A stretch of 64,000 nucleotides of DNA from Limnohabitans sp. DM1 (GCF_001269385.1 NZ_CXOO01000023.1:109-64108); one strand, 5' to 3'; shown: positions 7,080 through 23,983, numbered from the stretch's first letter. The notes: generated from the sequence alone by a model not told the origin. A program made the numbers and translations.

Positions 7080-8637
7080 GGGGGACCACCGTTTCCAAAG
7101 CTTTGGCCGACATGAGCACACCCGGCACGCCCGCGCCCGGGTGCGTGCTGGCGCCCACCACAAACAAGCCCGGCACGTCTTCGCTGCGGTTGTGCGGACG
7201 GAACCACGCGCTTTGCAGCAGCAAAGGCTCCAGACCAAAGCCTGCGCCTTTGTAAGACCACAAGTTGTCCTGAAAATCTTGCGGTGTGCTGACCTTGCTG
7301 GTCACGATGCAGTCGCGCAGACCGGGCAACACGCTGGCCTCCAGGCTCTCGGCAATGGCCGCGCGGTAGGTCTCGGCAAAGGCGGGCCAGTCGGTGCCGC
7401 TGTCCAGGTGCGGCACGGGCGAGAGCACATAAAAGGTGTCGCAGCCTTCGGGCGCCAAAGAGGGGTCGGTCGCGGTGGGGCGGTGAAGGTACAGGCTGAA
7501 GTCGTCCGCCAGTTTGTGCTTGTTGAAGATGTCTTGCAGCAGGCCTTTGTAGCGCGGGCCCAGCACCATCATGTGGTGCGGCACGTCTTTGTACTGCTTG
7601 GAGGTACCGAAGTACCAAACGAACAGGCCCATGGAGTACTTGCCGTTGGCGATCTTGCGGTCGGTCCACACGCGGCGGTGCTGGGGGGCCACCAGGTTTT
7701 TGTAGGTCCAGGCGGTGTCGCCGTTGCTGACCACGATGTCGGCGGGCACGAACTCACCGCTTTGCAGTTCGACGCCACAGGCACGGCCGTTTTCGATGCG
7801 AATTTGCGTGACGGGTGCGTTGCAACGCAGCGGCACGCCGCGTTCTTCCAGCAGGCCGACCAATCCTTTGACAATCGCCCCAGTGCCGCCCATGGCCGAG
7901 TGCACGCCCCAGGTGCGTTCCAGCGAGTTGATGAGGGCGTAGGCGCAGGTCACGGCAAAGGGGTTGCCGCCGATCAGCAGCGGGTGAAAGCTCATCACGA
8001 TGCGCAGCTTGTCGTTGCGCATGTGCTTGGCCACCAGGCTGTACAGGCTGCGCCAAGCGCCCATGCGCAAGAAGTCGGGGATGGCGGCCATCAGGTCGCT
8101 GACTTTGTCAAAAGCCATGTCCCCCATGCCTTCAAAACCCAGCGTCTTGCAGCGCTCGGCTTCTTCCAAAAAGCGTTCGTAGCCCGGCAGGTCATCGGGT
8201 TCAAAGCGGGCGACTTCGGCGCGCATGTGCTCGGGGTCGCCGTTGTAGTCGAACCAAGTGCCGTCAGAAAATCGCACGCGGTAAAACGGGTCCATGGCGA
8301 CCAGTTTCACGTCGCCCGCAAAGCTTTTGCCGCACAGCGCCCACAGCTCTTCAAGCAAAAAAGGCGCGGTGATGATGGTGGGGCCCGCATCAAAGGTGAA
8401 GCCGTCCTGGTGGTGCACATAGGCGCGGCCACCGGGGGCGTCGAGTTTTTCAAAGACCTTGACCTCGTAGCCTTTGACGCTCAGGCGAATCGCTGCAGCC
8501 AGGCCGCCAAAACCGCTGCCAATGACCACCGCCACCGGGCGCTGGCGCAGCGTGGAGGGTGTGCTCAGATCCGTGCCCGTGGGTGCGGCTGGAATGCCGA
8601 AACCTTCAGAGCGGTAAGCGTGTGTGATGGTGTTCAT
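7066..8637 (-). CDS. crtI: Phytoene desaturase CrtI
   Basis: Encodes 523 residues of an FAD-dependent carotenoid desaturase. The dinucleotide fold VIGSGFGGLAAA is at 39-49, and the family C-terminal motif GLFVVGASTHPGAGVPGVLM is near the end. It has a ~33-residue N-terminal extension before the Rossmann strand. It converts phytoene to neurosporene or lycopene; which product cannot be read from sequence alone. It lies 9 bases after puhE and overlaps crtB, in the same transcription unit as the puh and bch genes. Confidence 0.93.
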   Translation of the reverse strand: MNTITHAYRSEGFGIPAAPTGTDLSTPSTLRQRPVAVVIGSGFGGLAAAIRLSVKGYEVKVFEKLDAPGGRAYVHHQDGFTFDAGPTIITAPFLLEELWALCGKSFAGDVKLVAMDPFYRVRFSDGTWFDYNGDPEHMRAEVARFEPDDLPGYERFLEEAERCKTLGFEGMGDMAFDKVSDLMAAIPDFLRMGAWRSLYSLVAKHMRNDKLRIVMSFHPLLIGGNPFAVTCAYALINSLERTWGVHSAMGGTGAIVKGLVGLLEERGVPLRCNAPVTQIRIENGRACGVELQSGEFVPADIVVSNGDTAWTYKNLVAPQHRRVWTDRKIANGKYSMGLFVWYFGTSKQYKDVPHHMMVLGPRYKGLLQDIFNKHKLADDFSLYLHRPTATDPSLAPEGCDTFYVLSPVPHLDSGTDWPAFAETYRAAIAESLEASVLPGLRDCIVTSKVSTPQDFQDNLWSYKGAGFGLEPLLLQSAWFRPHNRSEDVPGLFVVGASTHPGAGVPGVLMSAKALETVVPHVKV

Positions 8638-8646
8638 GGTGGGCCT

Positions 8647-9432
8647 TCAAGGGGGTGTGGTCAAAGCCGGTTTGGTGGTCTGGCCCATGGCCCAACCCCA
8701 CAGCCGCTCCAGTGGCCAAGGAAAAATCATGATGATGTGTTCAACGATCGCGAGGCCCAGCAAAGTGGCCAGCATGACCCAGCCGGTGGTGATGGCCACC
8801 GCGCCTTGTTGCGCCAGCCAAACCAACCAGAACCAGGTGCCCATGGCCACGCCCATCGACAGCACGAACCACAGCGACATGCCGCTGGTGGTTCGGAAAT
8901 AACTGGCGAGGTATTTGAGGTGATCGGGCAGGTATTGCGCGCCGTTTTGTGGCACGCCAAAAAACAAATTCAGTTTGGCCGACAGGCGCATGCACCACAG
9001 CAGCGCAAAGGTGCAAATGGCCACATGGCTGGGCTGACGCTCTTGCATCCACCAGAGCACGGCGAAGTTGGCCAGCAAGGCCAGCTCGTGGTAGAGCATG
9101 ACTTGCACAGATTGCACAAAACGCGGCCATCCCGTGGTTCCGGGGTCCAATGGGGTTTTGCGCGGACCGGTGATCCAGCCGGTCAAAAAGGCCAGCTCGT
9201 GCCAACCCCACATGACAATCACGCTGCCAAAGGCGAGGTAGGCGTTGAACACGCTGACCTCTTGCATGCTGTGGGCGACGCCCCAAAAACTTAAAGCCAA
9301 GAGCACCGTCCAGCCGGCCAGGCTGAAACGGAAGCTGCGCGCAGGCAGCCGGTCGAGCCACAGGATCACGCCCGTGCCGAGCCACCAGCACAGGGCCGTG
9401 AACACGCAGGCCCAAACGACTTCAGTCACCAT
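8647..9432 (-). CDS. puhE: PuhE (DUF3623) photosynthetic complex assembly protein
   Basis: Encodes 261 residues with about seven hydrophobic segments. Characteristic stretches are [33 protein letters not shown] and [20 protein letters not shown]. PuhE is a membrane protein of photosynthesis clusters that influences reaction-centre and bacteriochlorophyll accumulation. Its ATG overlaps the acsF stop by 7 bases. Elsewhere it usually follows puhC; here acsF has been placed between them. Confidence 0.88.
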   Translation of the reverse strand: MVTEVVWACVFTALCWWLGTGVILWLDRLPARSFRFSLAGWTVLLALSFWGVAHSMQEVSVFNAYLAFGSVIVMWGWHELAFLTGWITGPRKTPLDPGTTGWPRFVQSVQVMLYHELALLANFAVLWWMQERQPSHVAICTFALLWCMRLSAKLNLFFGVPQNGAQYLPDHLKYLASYFRTTSGMSLWFVLSMGVAMGTWFWLVWLAQQGAVAITTGWVMLATLLGLAIVEHIIMIFPWPLERLWGWAMGQTTKPALTTPP

Positions 9433-10508
9433 GCCGGTTCCATGCGCACCTGGGGCGACAGGTCTTGGGCAATCACGGGCATGAAGTACAGGCGGGCAAA
9501 GGTGGCGGCGGCTTTCACAGCGCACACGCCTTGCTGCAATTTACCCACCACGCCGCCGCGGGTCTTGGCTTTGGCCATGGCTTGCGACAGGGCAAACAGG
9601 CGCTCCAGACCCCGGCGGAAGTCGGGTTTGTCGGTGTCGAGCGCCAAAGGGAAGACCTGCTTGGTGATCTCGGTGGTGATGCGGAACACCTGGTAGTCGT
9701 ACTCGCTCGAATCCAGGCCCATGGCTTCGTGCAGCATGGGTCGGGTGTGGTCACGCACGTACATGGTGGCGTACACGGCCAGCAAGAAAAAGCGAATCCA
9801 GAGCTTGTTGCCGCCGCTGAGCAACTTGGGGTTGGCGCGCATGATCAGCGCAAACGATTCGCCATGGCGGAACTCGTCGTTGCACCACAGCTCGAACCAG
9901 CGAAAGATGGGGTGAAAGCGTTTTTCGGGGTGCTTTTCGAGTTGGCGGAAGATGGTGATGTAGCGGGCGTAACCGATCTTTTCCGACAGGTAGGTCGCGT
10001 AGTAAATGTATTTGGGCTTGAAGAAGGTGTATTTCTTGGTGCGCTTCAAGTTGCCCAGGTCGATGCCTAAGTTGAAGTCGCGCAGCGACAGGTTGATGAA
10101 GCCCGCATGGCGCGATTCGTCGCGTGCCAAATAGGTCATCAGCTGCTTGATGTCGGGGTTGGTGACGTTCTTGCGGATCTCGTTGTAAAGCACACAACCG
10201 GAAAACTCCGACGTGAGGGAGCTGACCAGAAAGTCCATGAATTCCTGGCGCATTTCGGGTGACAGGCTGGCCATGCCAGAGGCGACTTCGCCCGCAAATG
10301 CTTCGTCGCGCTGGAAGTGGTCGTGGTTGTTGTCGCCCTCGTACTCGGCCATCATCCTGTCCCATTCGGCGCGCACCGGCTCGACGCTGATGCGGTCCAT
10401 GGCAGCGAAGTCGGTGGTGTAAAAGCGCGGACTGATCATGTCGTCGTGCACGGCTTTTTTGTTGGCGTCTTCAGCGGTTTCGATGGTGTGGACAACGGTG
10501 GCGGTCAT
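9426..10508 (-). CDS. acsF: Aerobic Mg-protoporphyrin IX monomethyl ester oxidative cyclase AcsF
   Basis: Encodes 360 residues. This di-iron oxygenase forms the isocyclic ring E and requires O2. Ferritin-like ligands are visible in [24 protein letters not shown] and [16 protein letters not shown] 10508 is preferred over a TTG nine codons earlier because CGGAG lies upstream. It marks an aerobic anoxygenic phototroph, or a facultative one using oxygen for this step; no bchE is in the window. It lies between puhC and puhE. Confidence 0.95.
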   Translation of the reverse strand: MTATVVHTIETAEDANKKAVHDDMISPRFYTTDFAAMDRISVEPVRAEWDRMMAEYEGDNNHDHFQRDEAFAGEVASGMASLSPEMRQEFMDFLVSSLTSEFSGCVLYNEIRKNVTNPDIKQLMTYLARDESRHAGFINLSLRDFNLGIDLGNLKRTKKYTFFKPKYIYYATYLSEKIGYARYITIFRQLEKHPEKRFHPIFRWFELWCNDEFRHGESFALIMRANPKLLSGGNKLWIRFFLLAVYATMYVRDHTRPMLHEAMGLDSSEYDYQVFRITTEITKQVFPLALDTDKPDFRRGLERLFALSQAMAKAKTRGGVVGKLQQGVCAVKAAATFARLYFMPVIAQDLSPQVRMEPAW

Positions 10509-10537
10509 GGGGTTCTCCGGTGCAGAAAAATTCAAGG

Positions 10538-11020
10538 TCAGGGGGCTGTTGGGCCGGCCAGTCTCAGACTGGCAAACACCGCCGCGTTGCTGGGCCCAAA
10601 GGACTCCAGGTCAATGCGCTGGCCGGTGCTGGGGTCTTGCAAGGTCAGGCGGCCATCGGTGCGGCCGATCAACAAAAAGGGGGCTTCTTTGCCCAGGCTT
10701 TCGCGCTGGCGTTCACGGGCCAGTGCGCGCAAGGTGCTGCGCAAAAAGCCTTGCTCGCCAGAAAACACAGCCACTTTTTGCCCGGTGCGGTGGTCCATCA
10801 CGGCGATGTCGCCACTGGGCAGGTCGCGAAACTGCAGGTCGCGCTGCCACTGCACGGCAGCGTCGGGTGTGCGCGGGTCCAGGCCCGACCAGCGGGCCAG
10901 GCCCACGGCCACCAGCATGGCCAGCAGCATCACGCCGATCCAGGCCATGGGCCGGTTCAGGCCCTGGGCCTGAGGCGTTTTGCGGCTGGGCTGCCAGTCG
11001 TGTTGGGGCAGGGTGTTCAT
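10538..11020 (-). CDS. puhC: PuhC reaction-centre assembly protein
   Basis: Encodes 160 residues: a short cytoplasmic N-terminus, one membrane helix at about 25-42 ([20 protein letters not shown]) and a periplasmic beta-rich domain. [15 protein letters not shown] and the [13 protein letters not shown] helix are PuhC features. PuhC is needed for normal assembly of the reaction-centre/LH1 core. It overlaps puhB as ATGA. Confidence 0.88.
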   Translation of the reverse strand: MNTLPQHDWQPSRKTPQAQGLNRPMAWIGVMLLAMLVAVGLARWSGLDPRTPDAAVQWQRDLQFRDLPSGDIAVMDHRTGQKVAVFSGEQGFLRSTLRALARERQRESLGKEAPFLLIGRTDGRLTLQDPSTGQRIDLESFGPSNAAVFASLRLAGPTAP

Positions 11021-11670
11021 GCCAGCATGCCGTGCTTGGGTGTATGGGTGGTGCTGACGGGAACGTCTCCCAAGTGCAGGCTTTGGCCCGCACGTTCGGC
11101 ACGCCACAGGTTCAGCAGTTGCTCGCCGACTTGTTGGCTGTCCGGCACGCAGCGCAAAGTGGGCTGGGGTTGTGTCACATGCCAAGCGCGCTGGTGTGGC
11201 CACAGGTGGGCCCAGCCGATGCGGTCTTCGGGGTGCAAGGCCAGCGCGATGTCTCCCGTGCCCGCGCCTTGGGTCTTGAGTGATGCACCCGCGATGCGTT
11301 TGAAGGGCAGGTTGAAGGTCAGCGTGAGCACGATGCCGATGCGCATGACCACGCGCTTGTTGGTGAGGGTGTAGAGCGTGCTGCGCGCCGACATCCAGGC
11401 CGTGCCCAAGAGGAGCGCCAAGGCCAGGGCATAGAGGCTGGCGGCCACGACCAGAGGTTTCCAATCCACCCGTCCCTCGGGCGCCGTGAGGTTGATGGCC
11501 TGCACCGCGAGCATGAGCGCGAAGTACAGCGCGACCTTGCGCACATGGAAGGCGTGGATGGCCAGGCGCTTCCAGTCGGGTGCGCCCTGCCAGACCACGC
11601 GCTCGCCCGGGGGCAGGGCGCTGGGCAGGCCTGGGGCGGCTTCCCACTCGTGTTCGTGGGTGGCTTTCAT
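11017..11670 (-). CDS. puhB: PuhB reaction-centre assembly protein
   Basis: Encodes 217 residues. The N-terminal LPPGERVVWQGAPDWKRLA is the bacterial-PH-type entry seen in PuhB, followed by two or three membrane helices and the segment STLYTLTNKRVVMRIGIVL. PuhB dimerises and assists reaction-centre assembly. Its start overlaps puhA and its stop overlaps puhC, so the three genes are translated in series. Confidence 0.9.
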   Translation of the reverse strand: MKATHEHEWEAAPGLPSALPPGERVVWQGAPDWKRLAIHAFHVRKVALYFALMLAVQAINLTAPEGRVDWKPLVVAASLYALALALLLGTAWMSARSTLYTLTNKRVVMRIGIVLTLTFNLPFKRIAGASLKTQGAGTGDIALALHPEDRIGWAHLWPHQRAWHVTQPQPTLRCVPDSQQVGEQLLNLWRAERAGQSLHLGDVPVSTTHTPKHGMLA

Positions 11671-12431
11671 ATGATGGGTTCCTGACGCTCAGGGGTGGCG
11701 TACAAGGTGCCCGCGCCGTAGTAGGCGGTGATTTTTTCTTCTTCGAGCAAGGTGATCTGCTCGTTCGATTTGGTTTGCGGCACATTCACAAACTGGTGGC
11801 CCAAAATGGCCTGCACATGCGTGCCGTCTTTTTTGATGCGCGCAAACGTCATGGGCAGCAGCACGCGTTTATCTGAGCCTGCCAGTTGCACTTCGGCGTA
11901 ACGGAACATCATCTCCATGCGGTCAACCCAAAGGTCCACCACGGTGCCCGCCACCACCTTGTCAGCGCCCCAAACGGGCAAACCACGCGGGTCCACGTCC
12001 TGTTTGGCCACCGAATGGTCAGCCGCTACGCGCAGGGGCACGATTTTGGGGTGACCGTGTGGGTCCGCATCGGGGATGTCGGCGCGCATGGCCCAGGCGC
12101 CTGGGCCCACGCCTGCCAGCAGGGGGTCGCCCACGGGTTCCAGCGGTGCGCCATTCCAGCCGTGGGTGGGCTGCGCACTGTACTCACCATCGGGTCGTGC
12201 CAAATCGGGCGACAAGTAAGTGTGGCCGTCTTGTGTTTTGAACGTCTTGGGTTCGGGCACGGGTGGCCAGCCTTCGATCTTGGGACCGTTTTCGCGGCCC
12301 GAATCCATGGGGTAACCCTCGCGGTGGTTTTCACGCAAGAGGTAGTAAATCAGACCCGCAAAGAATGCCCAAAACATGTACAACACGATTTGGGCCACAT
12401 CGATGTACTGGGTGATTGCGCCTGTTTCCAT
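11667..12431 (-). CDS. puhA: Photosynthetic reaction centre H subunit PuhA
   Basis: Encodes 254 residues with one N-terminal membrane helix at about 12-32 (AQIVLYMFWAFFAGLIYYLL) and the large cytoplasmic PRC-barrel domain. Family segments include ENHREGYPMDSG, LSPDLARPDGEYSAQPTHGW and the barrel start GLPVWGADKVVAGTVVDLW. PuhA caps the L/M core on the cytoplasmic side and tunes QA to QB electron transfer. A good ribosome site, AAGGAGAAC, precedes the ATG. The L and M genes are outside the window. Confidence 0.95.
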   Translation of the reverse strand: METGAITQYIDVAQIVLYMFWAFFAGLIYYLLRENHREGYPMDSGRENGPKIEGWPPVPEPKTFKTQDGHTYLSPDLARPDGEYSAQPTHGWNGAPLEPVGDPLLAGVGPGAWAMRADIPDADPHGHPKIVPLRVAADHSVAKQDVDPRGLPVWGADKVVAGTVVDLWVDRMEMMFRYAEVQLAGSDKRVLLPMTFARIKKDGTHVQAILGHQFVNVPQTKSNEQITLLEEEKITAYYGAGTLYATPERQEPII

Positions 12432-12459
12432 GGCTGTTCTCCTTCAAAAAATCGGTGCA

Positions 12460-13917
12460 TCAGCCCGGCAGTTGCGCCAGGCCAAAGGGTTGGGGGGGGC
12501 CGGTTTTTGGGACTTCTGCGCGTGCGGCCAAACGGCTCGCGCGCAGCATGGGGCCCAGGGCCACCAGCACGACAAACAACAAATACATTTCCAGGTGGTA
12601 AACGAAGCTGTAGGCGGTGATGGGGGTGACCAGCACCTCGCCCAAAGCGCCGGACATGGCCAGCACCGACACGCTGTCGCGCAAAGCCCCGCCCAGTGCC
12701 ATTGCCGCGCCCGCGCTGGTGGCTTGCACAGCCCCCCAGGTGCCGATGACCAGACCGCCCAGGTGGCCCAGGGGGCTTCCGTCCGCCGCCATACCCATGG
12801 CCGTGACCAGCATGCCCACCGAAAACAAACCGCCGCTGAAACCGATCAGGCCCACGCCGATGCGGAACATCCAGGCCGCTTCGAGCGGGCCCGAAAAAAT
12901 CACCATGGCAAAAGCGGGCAAGCCCAGCAGCACACCCAGACTGGCCAGGCGGCAGGCGTGCATGCCGCCTGACAACCAGCGGGCTGACACCAGGAAAGCC
13001 AACAAAGCGCCACCGGCACTCAAGGCCGTGAGGGCGCTGGTGGCGCCCACGTCAAGTTTCAAAATCTCGGCAGCGTAGGGCTCCAGCACGATGTCTTGCA
13101 TGTTGAAGGCGAAAGTGCCCAGAGCCAGCGTCCACAAAAAGCGGCGCATTTGCGGCTGGGCGATCAGGTCTTTCCAACTGCTGGCAAAGCCCCCGGCTTC
13201 GCGGCGTCCGCGCTTGGCGCTCCGTGCCTCTTGTTTCCACAGCGAGGCCAGGTTCATCACCGCCACCATGACCGCGCAGCCTTGCACCAGCTGGATGAGT
13301 TTTTGCGGGCTGAAGTCACTGAGCACCAGGCCGAACACTGCGCTGCTGGCGATCATGCCCACCAAGAGCATGCTGTAGAGCAAGGCCACCACGCGGGGGC
13401 GTTTGTCGTCTGTGGCCAAGTCGTGGGCGAGCGCCATGCCAGCGGTTTGCGTGACCTGGATGCCCGCGCCCACCATCACAAAAGCCAAGCCAGCACCCAA
13501 CTGACCCACCCACAGGTTGGCAGCTTCTGGTTCGGACAAGAGCAATAAGGCAAACGGCATGATGGACAGGCCGCCAAACAGCAGCAAGGTGCCGGTCCAC
13601 AAATACGGAATGCGGCGCAGCCCCAAAGCCGAGGGGTGCGTGTCGCTGCGGTAACCGATCAAGGTGCGCAGCGGCGCAAAAACCATGGGGATGGCGACCG
13701 CCAAGGCGACCCACCAGGCGGGCACTTGCAGCTCCACGATCATGACCCGGTTGAGTGTGCCCACCAAGAGCGCTGTCACCATGCCGATCACCACCTGGAA
13801 CAGCGACAGGCGCAGCAAGCGCGCCATCGGCAGCTCAGGCGAGGCCGCGCCGGCAAACGGCATGAAGCGCGTGCCGTAGGCCGTGAACCAGCGGGGCATG
13901 GGGACACGCAGTTTCAT
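12460..13917 (-). CDS. lhaA: LhaA, light-harvesting 1 assembly / bacteriochlorophyll carrier (PucC family)
   Basis: Encodes 485 residues, twelve predicted membrane helices, major-facilitator-like BCD family. The start at 13917 overlaps the bchM stop (ATGA); an in-frame GTG four codons earlier is possible. LNRVMIVELQVPAWWVALA and RTLIGYRSDTHPSALGLRR are diagnostic of LhaA/PucC proteins. It is required for LH1 assembly and is thought to deliver pigment. A second, more divergent PucC-type gene lies at 26432-27802. Confidence 0.92.
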   Translation of the reverse strand: MKLRVPMPRWFTAYGTRFMPFAGAASPELPMARLLRLSLFQVVIGMVTALLVGTLNRVMIVELQVPAWWVALAVAIPMVFAPLRTLIGYRSDTHPSALGLRRIPYLWTGTLLLFGGLSIMPFALLLLSEPEAANLWVGQLGAGLAFVMVGAGIQVTQTAGMALAHDLATDDKRPRVVALLYSMLLVGMIASSAVFGLVLSDFSPQKLIQLVQGCAVMVAVMNLASLWKQEARSAKRGRREAGGFASSWKDLIAQPQMRRFLWTLALGTFAFNMQDIVLEPYAAEILKLDVGATSALTALSAGGALLAFLVSARWLSGGMHACRLASLGVLLGLPAFAMVIFSGPLEAAWMFRIGVGLIGFSGGLFSVGMLVTAMGMAADGSPLGHLGGLVIGTWGAVQATSAGAAMALGGALRDSVSVLAMSGALGEVLVTPITAYSFVYHLEMYLLFVVLVALGPMLRASRLAARAEVPKTGPPQPFGLAQLPG

Positions 13918-14621
13918 GAGCGGGTCCACTCCCAGGCTTGTGAGGTGTAAAAGCCGCTGGCCACGCGCTGCATGCGCGCGCCTTGCCAGCCCTGCAAATC
14001 CAGGTGGTTTTGCATGCGCTGCAGCAAATCAGCGTGCGCCACGGGCGAGAGTGACGGTGAGCGGTCGCTGCGCGGAAACAGGCGGCCCGCGCTGTGCATC
14101 AGGGCCAAGAGGGGTGTGCGCGGCGCAAACGTGAAGGCCATGGAGCCGCGGGTGCGTTGGGCCAAACCGGCCAGCGCTTCGGCGATTTGGTCACTGTCGT
14201 AGTGGATCAGCGAGTCCATGCACACCACATGGTCGAAGTGGCCCAAGTCGGGGCTGAGCATGTCGCCTGACAAAAACTCCACCGAGCCGGGCAGGGAGGG
14301 GTGCTCTGCGGCCATGCGTTCGGCAGCAAGCTTGACCAAGGTGGGTGACAAATCAATCGCCACCACTTCGGCCCCGCGCAGGGCCGCTTGCAGGGCCAGA
14401 GCGCCGGTGCCGCAACCGGCGTCCAGCACGCGCAGGCCGCGCAGGTCTTGAGGCAGCCACGACAGCAGGGTTTCGCGCATGGTGTCGCGCCCGGCGCGCA
14501 CGGTGGCGCGGATGCGGCCCACCGGCTCGTTCGAGGTCAGGCGCGCCCAGGCATCGGCCGCGGTGCGGTCAAAGTAGTGCTCGATCTGGCTGCGGCGTTG
14601 TTCGTAGGCGGTGGTATTCAT
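13914..14621 (-). CDS. bchM: Mg-protoporphyrin IX O-methyltransferase BchM
   Basis: Encodes 235 residues of a class I SAM methyltransferase. Motif I is VLDAGCGTG at 65-73, with FDHVVCMDSLIHYD further on. It methylates the C13 propionate of Mg-protoporphyrin IX, giving the substrate of AcsF, which is in the same operon. The gap to bchL is 33 bases. Confidence 0.93.
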   Translation of the reverse strand: MNTTAYEQRRSQIEHYFDRTAADAWARLTSNEPVGRIRATVRAGRDTMRETLLSWLPQDLRGLRVLDAGCGTGALALQAALRGAEVVAIDLSPTLVKLAAERMAAEHPSLPGSVEFLSGDMLSPDLGHFDHVVCMDSLIHYDSDQIAEALAGLAQRTRGSMAFTFAPRTPLLALMHSAGRLFPRSDRSPSLSPVAHADLLQRMQNHLDLQGWQGARMQRVASGFYTSQAWEWTRS

Positions 14622-14654
14622 GGCGTGCTTTCTGTGCGAGTTTTGGCGTGCGGA

Positions 14655-19342
<4,688 letters not shown>

Positions 19343-19367
19343 GCGCGGTGTTGGTGTGTTGCTGGAC

Positions 19368-21017
19368 TTACCGGCTGAAGTGGGCTTTGGCATCGTAGAG
19401 CGTCTCCACGGTGATGGTCGCCACGCCCAGGTCTTGGGCAAATCGCTCGGTGTTGCGGCGCGCTTTGCCCCGCACAAAAAACGGGATCTTGCCCAGCTCC
19501 TTTTCGGCTTCGGGACTCCAGGTGGCCTGGTTCGAAGCGGCTTGGGCTGGGGCGGCGACCTTTTGAACGCTGTCGGTGGTCAGTGTGTCGGTGGGGGCGG
19601 GAGCCGCTGCTGAAACCACAACGGGTGAGGCAACGGGTGTAGCAACGGGGGCGGCCACTGCAGGTGCCACGTTCTCAGCCGCAGGCCGCGTGCTGCCCAG
19701 GTGCGAGGGCGCAGCACCGGCATGGAACTCGAAGTCTTCGCGGAACATGCCGATCAGGTGTTCTTCCAGGCCCATCATCAGGGGGTGCACCCAGGTGTCG
19801 AACAGCACGTTCGCGCCTTCAAAACCCATTTGCGGCGCGTAGCGGGCGGGGAAGTCCTGCACATGCACAGGGGCCGAGATCACCGCGCAGGGAATGCCCT
19901 GGCGCTTGGCGATGTGGCGCTCCATTTGTGTGCCCAAAATCAGCTCGGGCTGCAGCGCGTTGATCTGGGTTTCGACTTCCAGGTAGTCGTCGGTGATCAG
20001 TGCTTCGACGCCATAGCGTTTGGCGCAGTCGCGCACTTCGCGGGCAAATTCGCGGCTGTATGTGCCCATGCCCACCACCTCAAAACCCATCTCTTGGCTG
20101 GCGATGCGGGCTGCGGCCACCACGTGGGTGGCGTCGCCAAAAATATAGACCCGCTTGCCGGTCAGGTAGGTCGAGTCGACCGACTTGGCGTACCAATGGG
20201 CGTGGGCGTTGCTCGGGTCTTGTGCGGGCTGGGGCAGGCCGGTCAGCGTGCAGACTTCGGCGATGAAGTCGCGTGTGGCGTGGCTGCCCAGGGGCACGGT
20301 CTTGGTGTAAGGCTGGTCAAACTGACGCTGCAACCACTGCGCGGCGGCCAGGCCAATTTCGGGGTAGAGCACCACGTTGAAGTCGGCCTCGGCCAGCTTT
20401 TGCACATCGGCCACACTCGCGCTCAACGGCGCGACCACGGCCACGTCCACACCGAGTAGGTTCAGCAGTTGGGTGATTTCTTTGACGTCGTCACGGTGGC
20501 GAAAGCCCAGGGCGCTGGGGCCGAGGATGTTGCAAGTGGGTCTGGCCTTGGCTGCCTTGGCGGTGTCATCGGCAGGCTTGTGCACCAGGTGCCGGCAAAG
20601 TTGGTAGAAGGTCTCGCTCGCGCCCCAGTTTTCTTTGCGCTGGTAAGAGGGCAGCTCCAGGGCCACCACGGGAATGGTCAGCTTCAAAGCTTGGGCCAAA
20701 CCACCCGGGTCGTCCTGAATCAACTCCGCCGTGCAGGACGAGCCCACCAACATGGCCGCAGGATTGAAGCGCGCCATGGCTTGGCGTGCAGCGTCTTTGA
20801 AGAGTTCGGCCGTGTCGCCGCCGAGATCACGCGCCTGGAAGGTGGTGTAGGTGACGGGCGGGCGGCGCGGCAGGCGCTCGATCATGGTGAAAAGCAGGTC
20901 GGCGTAGGTGTCGCCTTGTGGGGCGTGCAGCACGTAGTGCACATCCGTCATGGCGGTGGCCACGCGCATCGCGCCCACATGGGGCGGTCCTTCGTAAGTC
21001 CAGAGCGTCAGTTGCAT
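19368..21017 (-). CDS. bchB: Light-independent protochlorophyllide reductase subunit B
   Basis: Encodes 549 residues. The first ~430 form the nitrogenase-like fold with [20 protein letters not shown] at the N-terminus and the substrate-site segment [21 protein letters not shown] linker rich in Pro, Ala, Val and Thr (about residues 440-490) joins it to a C-terminal small domain [20 protein letters not shown] related to LPOR_B tails. With BchN it forms the catalytic tetramer. It starts 16 bases after bchN. Confidence 0.95.
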   Translation of the reverse strand: MQLTLWTYEGPPHVGAMRVATAMTDVHYVLHAPQGDTYADLLFTMIERLPRRPPVTYTTFQARDLGGDTAELFKDAARQAMARFNPAAMLVGSSCTAELIQDDPGGLAQALKLTIPVVALELPSYQRKENWGASETFYQLCRHLVHKPADDTAKAAKARPTCNILGPSALGFRHRDDVKEITQLLNLLGVDVAVVAPLSASVADVQKLAEADFNVVLYPEIGLAAAQWLQRQFDQPYTKTVPLGSHATRDFIAEVCTLTGLPQPAQDPSNAHAHWYAKSVDSTYLTGKRVYIFGDATHVVAAARIASQEMGFEVVGMGTYSREFAREVRDCAKRYGVEALITDDYLEVETQINALQPELILGTQMERHIAKRQGIPCAVISAPVHVQDFPARYAPQMGFEGANVLFDTWVHPLMMGLEEHLIGMFREDFEFHAGAAPSHLGSTRPAAENVAPAVAAPVATPVASPVVVSAAAPAPTDTLTTDSVQKVAAPAQAASNQATWSPEAEKELGKIPFFVRGKARRNTERFAQDLGVATITVETLYDAKAHFSR

Positions 21018-21033
21018 GGGGTGTTCCTGCGCC

Positions 21034-22832
<1,799 letters not shown>

Positions 22833-22887
22833 GAGGACCTTGTGGTGTGGACGTCTTGGAATGAATGTAAGTGGGCGCCCTGCTGTG

Positions 22888-22905
22888 TGTCAACATAAAT
22901 TGACA
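22888..22905. promoter_or_regulatory. PpsR/CrtJ-type operator before bchF (and divergent ppaA)
   Basis: TGTCAACATAAATTGACA fits TGTC-N10-GACA exactly. It lies between the divergent bchF and ppaA genes and could repress both under aerobic or light conditions. The regulator gene ppsR is about 1.1 kb away. Confidence 0.8.
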
Positions 22906-23078
22906 TATTTTATTGATTCAAGGGTTTACACTGAAGGCAAGATATTGAATTCCCTGCACACTCAAGTTTGTGTTTTGCAGGCGCATTGCGATGTCCCGCT
23001 CAATGCAACTCTTGCGACGAACACTCCGAGCTGTTGGAGCCTGCCGCTGGTGTATCCCACAGATGATCGGTGCTTGTC

Positions 23079-23867
23079 ATGGCGCAATTCAATGTCGAAA
23101 ACTCCCAGTTCCCACCGCAGGCGGCCGGATTGGCGACGCAGTTGCCTGAAGCCTTGAGGCGGGGCGTGCCTGTTGGGCCCCGTTTGGTCGGCGGAACTTC
23201 TTTCGCGGGCAAGTCTGCGCTTGACCTGGCCCAGGTGCAGCACTTGGCGCAGGCCTGTTTGCAAGGGCTGGACGCCGCCAGGCGCGTGGTGTTTGGCTGG
23301 CAGCGCCAGGGGCAATCGCTCGAAGACATCTATCTGCAGGGCATCACCCCGTGTGCACGTTTGCTGGGCCAATGGTGGTGTTCGGATCGGCTGGATTTCG
23401 CCATGACGACCATCGCGTCGTCCCATTTACAGCAGCTGTTGCACGATTTCAGTGCGGAGTTTCTGCTGGAATCGCCCCAGCAGCGCAATGGTCTGAGTCT
23501 GCTGTTATTGACCGAGCCCGGCGCTCAGCACAGCATGGGACTGTTCATGCTCAGCGAGTTTTTCAAACGTGCCGGTTGGGCTGTGACGGTGGGTGTCCCT
23601 CAGGATGTGGCCGAATTCAAACATCTGTTTTTGTCGGACTGGTTCGATGCCGCCGGTATTTCTGTTTCCACCGACAGGCACTTGCAGACACTGACCCATC
23701 TGTTGCCACCATTGCGTGAGGCGTCGGATAACCTGAATTTGCAGGTGTTCGTGGGCGGCCCCATGGCATTCATGGCCCCCGATTCGCTCAAGGGCTTGGC
23801 CGCCCAACTCGTGGCCGAAGATGCGCCCAAAACCGTGGCCTGTGTCACACAACTGCTGGTTTTGTGA
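23079..23867 (+). CDS. ppaA: PpaA/AerR-family cobalamin-binding regulator (first copy)
   Basis: Encodes about 262 residues; GTG at 23070 is an alternative start and no strong ribosome site decides. The N-terminal half carries the helical B12-cap region (ITPCARLLGQWWCSDRLDF). The C-terminal half is a B12-binding Rossmann domain: GLSLLLLTEPGAQHSMGLF, HLFLSDWFDAAGISVSTD and LQVFVGGPMAFM. AerR/PpaA proteins bind light-sensitive cobalamin and counteract PpsR/CrtJ. The position just before ppsR on the same strand is the classical arrangement. Confidence 0.88.
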   Translation: MAQFNVENSQFPPQAAGLATQLPEALRRGVPVGPRLVGGTSFAGKSALDLAQVQHLAQACLQGLDAARRVVFGWQRQGQSLEDIYLQGITPCARLLGQWWCSDRLDFAMTTIASSHLQQLLHDFSAEFLLESPQQRNGLSLLLLTEPGAQHSMGLFMLSEFFKRAGWAVTVGVPQDVAEFKHLFLSDWFDAAGISVSTDRHLQTLTHLLPPLREASDNLNLQVFVGGPMAFMAPDSLKGLAAQLVAEDAPKTVACVTQLLVL

Positions 23868-23963
23868 TCCGCAAGCGTGACATAAAATGACAATTCAGAT
23901 ACTTTTATTACATTTAATTCCCGGGGTTTTGGGGCTGTCAGGCAGACATCGCCCTATACTTAT

Positions 23964-23983
23964 TTGACAAATTAAAGTGTCAA
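23964..23983. promoter_or_regulatory. Inverted repeat TTGACA-N8-TGTCAA upstream of ppsR
   Basis: The two arms are PpsR half-sites in the opposite relative orientation and spacing to the consensus. It ends 33 bases before the ppsR start and may contribute to autoregulation or simply contain a -35 TTGACA. Two further TGACA half-sites lie just after ppaA, near 23878-23893. Confidence 0.35.

Noticed and set aside
6922..9294. 790-codon open frame on the plus strand across crtB, crtI and puhE
   Set aside because: It is antisense to three genes with clear family motifs, is rich in His, Gln and Arg, and shows no domain. GC-rich third positions of the real genes keep it open.
23964..23983. Canonical PpsR operator for autoregulation of ppsR
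   Set aside because: Half-sites face the wrong way (TTGACA-N8-TGTCAA) and spacing differs from TGTC-N10-GACA; kept only as a low-confidence inverted repeat.
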